Source of the DNA: Pseudomonas sp. ATCC PTA-122608
Lineage (GTDB): Bacteria > Pseudomonadota > Gammaproteobacteria > Pseudomonadales > Pseudomonadaceae
Length of the DNA stretch: 64,000 bases
Direction of reading: 5' to 3'
Assembly (NCBI RefSeq): GCF_001952855.1
Contig: NZ_LPNO01000024.1
Location: 108,806-172,805, forward strand
Notes under the pieces: generated by a model
The model's database searches: none
Told to the model about the DNA's origin: nothing
The model's input: only the letters and a program-made list of their open reading frames with translations
Translations under genes and position numbers: made by a program
Shown: piece after piece, positions 59,333 to 64,000 of the stretch
Position numbering within the stretch: the first letter of the stretch is position 1
How the letters are laid out: each line of letters starts with the position of its first letter

Positions 59333-60518
59333 GAGGGGCGCGCGCCACGCCTTGCCCAAACCGATGAATCGCCAGGCAATACCCGATCAGCGCCACCGCC
59401 GCCAGCAACCCGCCCGCCGCGCCGATCCAGGCGAAGCCAAAGTGACTGCCCACCCAACTGCCCATCAACGCCCCGCCGCCGATGCCGATGTTGTAGATCC
59501 CGGAAAACATCGCCATGGCCACATCCGTCGCATCCGGCGCCAGCACCAGTACCTTCGATTGCAGCGCCAGGCCAAAGCCCATGATCGCCATGCCCCAGAA
59601 CACACTCAGGGTCACCAGGTACGACACCTCGCCACTCAACGGCAGCAGCAACGCCAGGCACAGCGCGAGGATGGTCACGGCGGTGATCAGGAACCGATGC
59701 GGGTTAAAGCGGTGCACCAGGCTGAACAGCAGCGAACCGATGATGCCCGCGCCGCCGAACACCAGCAGGATCAGGGTCACGGTGTTGCCACTCATGCCCG
59801 CAACGCCTTCAACGAACGGTTCAACATAGCTGTAGGCCGTGAACTGCGCCGTCACCACCATCGCCGTCAGCACATACAACGCCACCAGCGCCGGGCGCTT
59901 GAACAGCAGTGGCAGGCTGCGCAACGAACCGGAGTTCTGGCTCGGCAGCAGCGGTAAGGTGCGCGCCAGCCAGAACACCAGCCCGGCGGCAAACGCGCCG
60001 ATCACCAGGAAGGTGGTGCGCCAACCCATGGCTTCGCCCAGCAGGCGGCCCAGCGGAATACCCAGCACCATCGCCAGCGAAGTACCGGTAGCCAGCAAGC
60101 CGAGGGCCTGCACCTGCTTGCCCTCCGGCGCCAGACGCACCGCGAGCGAGGCCGTGATCGACCAGAACAACGCATGGGACAGCGCAATGCCCACCCGGCT
60201 GAGCATCAGGATGCCAAAGCTGGTGGCCACGCTGGACAGGATATGGCTGGCGATAAACATGCCGAACAGCACGATCAACAGCTTGCGCCGCTCGACGTTG
60301 CGGGTCAGCAGCATCACCGGCAACGAGGTCAGGGACACGATCCAGGCATAGATGGTCAGCATCAGGCCGACGCTGGCGATGGGCATGTCGAAGCTAGCGC
60401 CGATGGCACTCAGCAGGCCGACCGGCACAAATTCGGTGGTGTTGAACACAAAGGCGGCCAACGCGAGGGCGAAGACCGGTTGCCAGTTGGCTTGAGGTGT
60501 TGCGGCGGAAATGCTCAT
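59328..60518 (-). CDS. sotB: MFS sugar efflux transporter (SotB-like)
   Basis: Inner-membrane exporter of 396 residues with about twelve hydrophobic segments. The sequence LAAFVFNTTEFVPVGLLSAIGASFDM at the start is characteristic of the SotB/YdeA group, which exports arabinose and IPTG in E. coli, and the LSRVGIALSHALFWSITASLAVRLAP segment follows. It converges on the sugar regulator, and might relieve sugar-phosphate stress from the neighbouring locus, but no shared control is visible. Confidence 0.88.
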   Translation of the reverse strand: MSISAATPQANWQPVFALALAAFVFNTTEFVPVGLLSAIGASFDMPIASVGLMLTIYAWIVSLTSLPVMLLTRNVERRKLLIVLFGMFIASHILSSVATSFGILMLSRVGIALSHALFWSITASLAVRLAPEGKQVQALGLLATGTSLAMVLGIPLGRLLGEAMGWRTTFLVIGAFAAGLVFWLARTLPLLPSQNSGSLRSLPLLFKRPALVALYVLTAMVVTAQFTAYSYVEPFVEGVAGMSGNTVTLILLVFGGAGIIGSLLFSLVHRFNPHRFLITAVTILALCLALLLPLSGEVSYLVTLSVFWGMAIMGFGLALQSKVLVLAPDATDVAMAMFSGIYNIGIGGGALMGSWVGSHFGFAWIGAAGGLLAAVALIGYCLAIHRFGQGVARAPL

Positions 60519-60540
60519 TTACAGGTCGTCGTACTCATGT

Positions 60541-60585
60541 GCGCGCGGATCTTGCCGGCCCGATGCCGGCCCTTGAGCCGCGCGC
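60541..60585. promoter_or_regulatory. Long GC-rich hairpin in the sotB leader
   Basis: GCGCGCGG and CCGCGCGC pair across an inner GCCGGC/GCCGGC stem, followed on the plus strand by A6. On the minus strand the T6 comes before the stem, so it does not form a standard terminator for the upstream symporter gene. It would be a folded element in the sotB 5' leader. Confidence 0.4.
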
Positions 60586-60606
60586 AAAAAATAGTAACAC
60601 GACGGT

Positions 60607-61605
60607 TCAGGGATCGACTTGCCCCATCAGCTCGGGAATCGATTCCGGACGCTTGGCATAGCGCTGGGCCAATGCCGCGCAGACCATCAGCTGGATCTGG
60701 TGAAACAGCATCAATGGCAGGATCAGCACGCCCATGCTCGCCCCGGCAAACAGCACCTGGGCCATCGGCACGCCGGTGGCCAGGCTTTTCTTCGAGCCGC
60801 AGAACAGGATGGTGATCCGGTCTTCCTGGCTAAACCCGAAAGCCTTGCCCAACACCGTGGACGCCACCAGTATCAGGGCCAGCAACACACAGCAGGCCAC
60901 CACCAGGCCACCCAGTTCCCACAGTGGAATCTGGTGCCAGATACCTTCGTTGACCGCTTCGCTGAACGCGCCGTAGACCACCAGCAGGATCGAACCCTGG
61001 TCGACGAACTTCAGCCAGGACTTGTTACGCCCTACCCACTCGCCGATCCAGCGCCGGGCGATTTGCCCGGCGATGAACGGTAGTAACAACTGCACGCTGA
61101 TTTTCAGGATCGCATCGATCGTGGAGCCGCCGTCGCCATGCACATTAAGCAGCAAGGTCACCAGTAACGGCGTCAGGAAGATCCCGAACAGGCTCGACGC
61201 CGCCGCGCTGCAAATCGCCGCCGGGATATTGCCCCGGGCCAGGGAAGTAAAGGCAATCGCCGACTGCACGGTGGCGGGCAATGCACACAGATAGAGCATG
61301 CCCATGTACAGGTCTTTGCCGATCAGCGGCGACAACACCGGCTTGAGCGCCAGGCCCAGCAGCGGAAACAGCACGAAGGTCAGGCTGAACACCAGCAGGT
61401 GCAGACGCCAGTGCCCGGCACCGGTGACGATGGCCTGGCGCGACAGCTTGGCGCCATGCAGGAAAAACAGCAGCGCGATGGCCAGGTTGGTCACCCAGCC
61501 AAAGGCCACGGCGGTCTGGCCGCTGGCGGGCAGCAGCGACGCGAGGATCACCGTGGCCACCAGGGTCAGGGTGAAGTTGTCAGGTAAAAAGCGTGGGCGG
61601 GTCAT
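60607..61605 (-). CDS. SBF-like bile acid:sodium symporter family protein
   Basis: Inner-membrane protein of 332 residues with about nine to ten hydrophobic segments, SBF-like family (YfeH type). Typical parts are LAIALLFFLHGAKLSRQA near the start, YLCALPATVQSAIAFTSLARGN in the middle and FCGSKKSLATGVPMA later. Substrate unknown; the family name is not evidence for bile acids here. It is divergent from the AraC regulator with an 85-bp gap. Confidence 0.88.
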   Translation of the reverse strand: MTRPRFLPDNFTLTLVATVILASLLPASGQTAVAFGWVTNLAIALLFFLHGAKLSRQAIVTGAGHWRLHLLVFSLTFVLFPLLGLALKPVLSPLIGKDLYMGMLYLCALPATVQSAIAFTSLARGNIPAAICSAAASSLFGIFLTPLLVTLLLNVHGDGGSTIDAILKISVQLLLPFIAGQIARRWIGEWVGRNKSWLKFVDQGSILLVVYGAFSEAVNEGIWHQIPLWELGGLVVACCVLLALILVASTVLGKAFGFSQEDRITILFCGSKKSLATGVPMAQVLFAGASMGVLILPLMLFHQIQLMVCAALAQRYAKRPESIPELMGQVDP

Positions 61606-61690
61606 AAGCCAATCTTCCGGGGGTTGCCAAGAGCATCATCGCGACTCTAACGTAACGGCTTGTTACCGACTAACGCCAATGAGCCAGTAA

Positions 61691-62479
61691 ATGCCGCCTA
61701 AAGGACATGACAAAACCGTGCGCCGCAGCGTGCCCGGGCTTTCCAGGCTGCCGCGGCCGGTGTATGGCCGCACCGAATCCCTGCCCAACCGCGCACTGAC
61801 CCGCCGCCACAGCCACCCGTGGGTGCAGTTGTCCTACGCGATTTCCGGGGTGCTGGAGATCCAGACCAGTGCAGGACGCTTCGTCGCGCCACCCCAGCGG
61901 GCCGTGTGGATCCCGGCCGGCATGCCGCACCGGGTGTTCAGTTCGCCCCATACCGAGATGCGCAGCTTGTACCTCGATTGCAGTGTGACCGGCTGGGCGG
62001 CCGAGCGCTGCCAGGTGCTGGCGGTGAGCAGCCTGTTGCGGGAGTTGATTCGCAGCTTCAGTGAATTGCCGGTTGAATATGCCGAGGACGGCCCGGATGG
62101 GCGGCTGGCCCAGGTTGTGCTGGACCAGTTGGCCGCCGCCCCCCAGGTCGACCTGATGTTGCCGCTGCCGGCCGACAGCCGGTTACGGCAGATTTACCGC
62201 AGCCTGAACCTGCACCCCGAGCAGCAAACCACCCTGGGGCAATGGAGCCAGAAACTGGCGGTGAGCGAAAAAACCCTCAGCCGGCTGTTCCTGAGCGACA
62301 CCGGCCTGACCTTCCGCGCGTGGCGCCAGCGCCTGCGATTGTTGAGCGCCCTGCCCGCCCTGGAACAAGGTGAACGGGTGACGGATGTGGCATTAGCGTG
62401 TGGCTATGAATCCACCTCAGCTTTTATCAACGCGTTCCGCCAGCAGTTCGATGCCACACCGGGGGAGTTCTTTCGCTGA
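61691..62479 (+). CDS. AraC-family transcriptional regulator
   Basis: Regulator of 262 residues: an N-terminal cupin-like sensor (HSHPWVQLSYAISGVLEIQTSAGRF, PPQRAVWIPAGMPHRV) and a C-terminal pair of helix-turn-helix motifs (WSQKLAVSEKTLSRLFLSDTG and VTDVALACGYESTSAFINAFRQQFDATPGEF, about residues 185-260). The divergent symporter gene is the likeliest target. The Shine-Dalgarno is weak. Confidence 0.9.
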   Translation: MPPKGHDKTVRRSVPGLSRLPRPVYGRTESLPNRALTRRHSHPWVQLSYAISGVLEIQTSAGRFVAPPQRAVWIPAGMPHRVFSSPHTEMRSLYLDCSVTGWAAERCQVLAVSSLLRELIRSFSELPVEYAEDGPDGRLAQVVLDQLAAAPQVDLMLPLPADSRLRQIYRSLNLHPEQQTTLGQWSQKLAVSEKTLSRLFLSDTGLTFRAWRQRLRLLSALPALEQGERVTDVALACGYESTSAFINAFRQQFDATPGEFFR

Positions 62480-62519
62480 TCATCAGACAACAAAGACCCA
62501 AAATGAGAACGGGATCCCC

Positions 62520-62609
62520 TGTGGGAGCGGGCTTGCTCGCGAATGCGGTGGATCAGTCGATACATGTGCTGGCTGACCCACCGCATTCGCGAGCAAGCCC
62601 GCTCCCACA
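62520..62609. repeat. REPIN between convergent genes
   Basis: TGTGGGAGCGGGCTTGCTCG and its inverted copy at the far end, with the inner GCGAATGCGGTGG/CCACCGCATTCGC also pairing. Same subtype as 32832-32926. It separates the AraC gene from the convergent binding-protein gene. Confidence 0.9.
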
Positions 62610-62639
62610 TTTTTGTGTGCGTTTCAATTCAGGATAGAG

Positions 62640-63641
62640 TCAGCTCCCGTCACCGCCGTGGGCCTCTTCAAAGAAGTAATCCTTCCAACTCCCCGCCTTG
62701 TTCTTCAGTACCCCCAACGCCTGCAATTTCTCCGCATAAATATAGGTACGCTGCGGCACGATGGTGAAGTCGATTTCCGGGTCCTGGACAATCTTCTCCA
62801 CCAGCGCCAACGGCAGCTTCGATTGCTCGACACGAATATATGCCTGGGCCGCTGCCGGTTTGTCAGCCTTGATAATCTTCTCCGCCTCGGCCAACGCGTC
62901 ATAGAACGCCTTGTAGGTCTTGGGGTTTTCGTCGTGGAATTTCTCGGTGGTGTACAGCACGTTGAACGTGGCCGGGCCGCCGAGGATATCGTAGGAACTC
63001 AGCACCTTGTGCACCTTGGGATTCAACAACTCCTGGTACTGGAACGGCGGGCTGGAAAAGTGCGCGTTGATCTCTGAACCGCCGGCAATCAACGCAGCAG
63101 TAGCGTCCGGATGCGCCAGGCTGATGGAGATGTCGTCGAACTTCTTGTAGTTGGCATCGCCGAATTGCTTGGCGGTTTCAATCTGCAAGGTGCGCGACTG
63201 GAAGCCCACGCCGGCAGCCGGCACGGCGATGCGGTCTTTCTCGCTGAAGTCCTTGAGGGTCTTCACGTCCGGGTTATTGGTCAGCAGGTAATTGGGCATC
63301 GACCCCAGCGAGGCAATAGCCTTGACGTTCTGCTTGCCCTTGGTACGGTCCCACAGCGTCAGCATCGGCGGCACACCCGCCGAGACCACGTCCAGCGCAC
63401 CGGCCAGCAGCGACTCGTTCATCGCGGTGGCGCCGGAGATGCTGTTCCACTCCACCTTGATGTCCAGGCCCTGCTCCTTGCCGTGTTTCTCGATCAGGTT
63501 CTGGTCGCGAACCACGTCGAGGATCAAGTAGCCAATGCCGAATTGCTGGGCGATGCTGATTTTGCCTTCGGCGTGTACACCAAGGCTGAGGAGCACACTG
63601 GCTGCTGCCAGGAGGGTCAGGGTGGGTCGTTTTATTATCAT
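62640..63641 (-). CDS. NitT/TauT-type ABC transporter substrate-binding protein, orphan
   Basis: Periplasmic receptor of 333 residues with signal peptide ending near VHA (about residue 24), then EGKISIAQQFGIGYLILDVVRDQNLIEKHGKEQGLD, the pattern of nitrate/sulfonate/taurine-type binding proteins; GALDVVSAGVPPMLTLWD is also typical. No permease or ATPase follows before the REPIN and the convergent regulator, so it would have to serve a distant transporter. Ligand unknown. Confidence 0.85.
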   Translation of the reverse strand: MIIKRPTLTLLAAASVLLSLGVHAEGKISIAQQFGIGYLILDVVRDQNLIEKHGKEQGLDIKVEWNSISGATAMNESLLAGALDVVSAGVPPMLTLWDRTKGKQNVKAIASLGSMPNYLLTNNPDVKTLKDFSEKDRIAVPAAGVGFQSRTLQIETAKQFGDANYKKFDDISISLAHPDATAALIAGGSEINAHFSSPPFQYQELLNPKVHKVLSSYDILGGPATFNVLYTTEKFHDENPKTYKAFYDALAEAEKIIKADKPAAAQAYIRVEQSKLPLALVEKIVQDPEIDFTIVPQRTYIYAEKLQALGVLKNKAGSWKDYFFEEAHGGDGS

Positions 63642-63802
63642 GAGAACGCTGCCGCGACATAGAGAAGGGCTGCGAGCGTAGCGATCCGCGTACGGTGCGA
63701 AAAAGAATATCGAGATCTATGGATATACGAAAAACACTGCCCGCGGGCGCTTTCGGCTGGTATCGTCCCGCCCTTGAAAAAACCGCTGCGAGGAAATCGA
63801 CC

Positions 63803-64000
63803 TTGAACACTGACGAAAAAATGACCGGGGACCTGTTCGAGGTGGACAAGCGCCTGTCACTCAGGCCCGTGGTGGACTTCAACAACTACCTGCGCGGCGC
63901 GTTCGGCGATGGCCCCTGCACCTGTATCCGCTGCGTCGCCAGCGAAGGCAGCGAGGCCGGTTACGAGTTCCAGCACACGTTCGATTTCGACGCCAAAAAA
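63803..64000 (+). CDS. Unidentified protein, 5' part, cut by window edge
   Basis: An open frame of 66 codons to the right edge. It starts at TTG 63803 with AGGA about eight bases upstream; an in-frame ATG at 63821 lacks a ribosome site. The visible N terminus reads NTDEKMTGDLFEVDKRLSLR and later has two close cysteine pairs (GPCTCIRCVAS). No signal peptide is apparent. I do not recognise the family from this part. It is divergent from the orphan binding-protein gene. Confidence 0.6.
   Translation, partial: MNTDEKMTGDLFEVDKRLSLRPVVDFNNYLRGAFGDGPCTCIRCVASEGSEAGYEFQHTFDFDAKK

Noticed and set aside
60541..60600. Rho-independent terminator for the symporter gene
   Set aside because: On the minus strand the T-run precedes the stem instead of following it.

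Overview
The window reads as chromosomal DNA of a fluorescent-group Pseudomonas. The grounds are high GC, an H2-type type VI secretion (T6SS) gene order, Pseudomonas-type REP/REPIN palindromes in most larger intergenic gaps, and paralogues typical of that genus (3-hydroxybutyrate regulon, KdgK, sotB, PpiC). No insertion sequence, prophage, CRISPR array, rRNA or tRNA was seen. Both ends cut genes: tssM at the left and an unidentified gene at the right.

Positions 1-17705 hold a T6SS locus. Reading leftward from 16710 the order is tssA, tssB, tssC, tssE, tssF, tssG, tssH(clpV), a sigma-54 activator (vasH/sfa type), a 43-residue lipoprotein, an FHA protein, tssJ, tssK, tssL and tssM; hcp is divergent at 17187. 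The control region 16711-17186 has sigma-54-like elements facing both ways, a perfect dyad that could be the activator site, and a 10-bp hairpin at the predicted 5' end of the hcp mRNA.

Positions 17761-23265 are mixed housekeeping and accessory genes: an aldo-keto reductase, a DUF1543 protein, a PotF-like polyamine-binding protein with a class III aminotransferase and a LuxR-type regulator, and a small parvulin. Positions 23406-28931 encode a yejABEF peptide importer. Its last gene overlaps a sigma-54 activator (HbcR-like) that probably controls the next genes: a GntP-family permease, 3-hydroxybutyrate dehydrogenase and acetoacetyl-CoA synthetase. A sigma-54 promoter and two matching dyads lie upstream of the permease. 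A hybrid sensor kinase and a second parvulin follow.

Positions 38038-44668, all on the minus strand, combine KdgK, a fold-III PLP D-hydroxyamino-acid dehydratase with an HxC metal motif, an IclR regulator, RidA and a complete amino-acid ABC importer. I infer uptake and dehydration of a D-3-hydroxyamino acid to 2-keto-3-deoxygluconate, which fits D-glucosaminate. Positions 45005-49475 hold small secreted or redox proteins, a PhzF protein, a TerC-CBS membrane protein and a strongly structured leader before an 89-residue protein.

Positions 49541-59280 form a divergent carbohydrate or polyol locus. An FGGY kinase and a two-subunit transketolase face left; an RbsCBA-like importer, two SDR dehydrogenases and a SorC-family regulator face right. 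Near-identical 14-bp palindromes sit at each divergent promoter. The remaining genes are a SotB-like exporter, an SBF-like symporter, an AraC regulator, an orphan NitT/TauT-type binding protein and the truncated right-hand gene.
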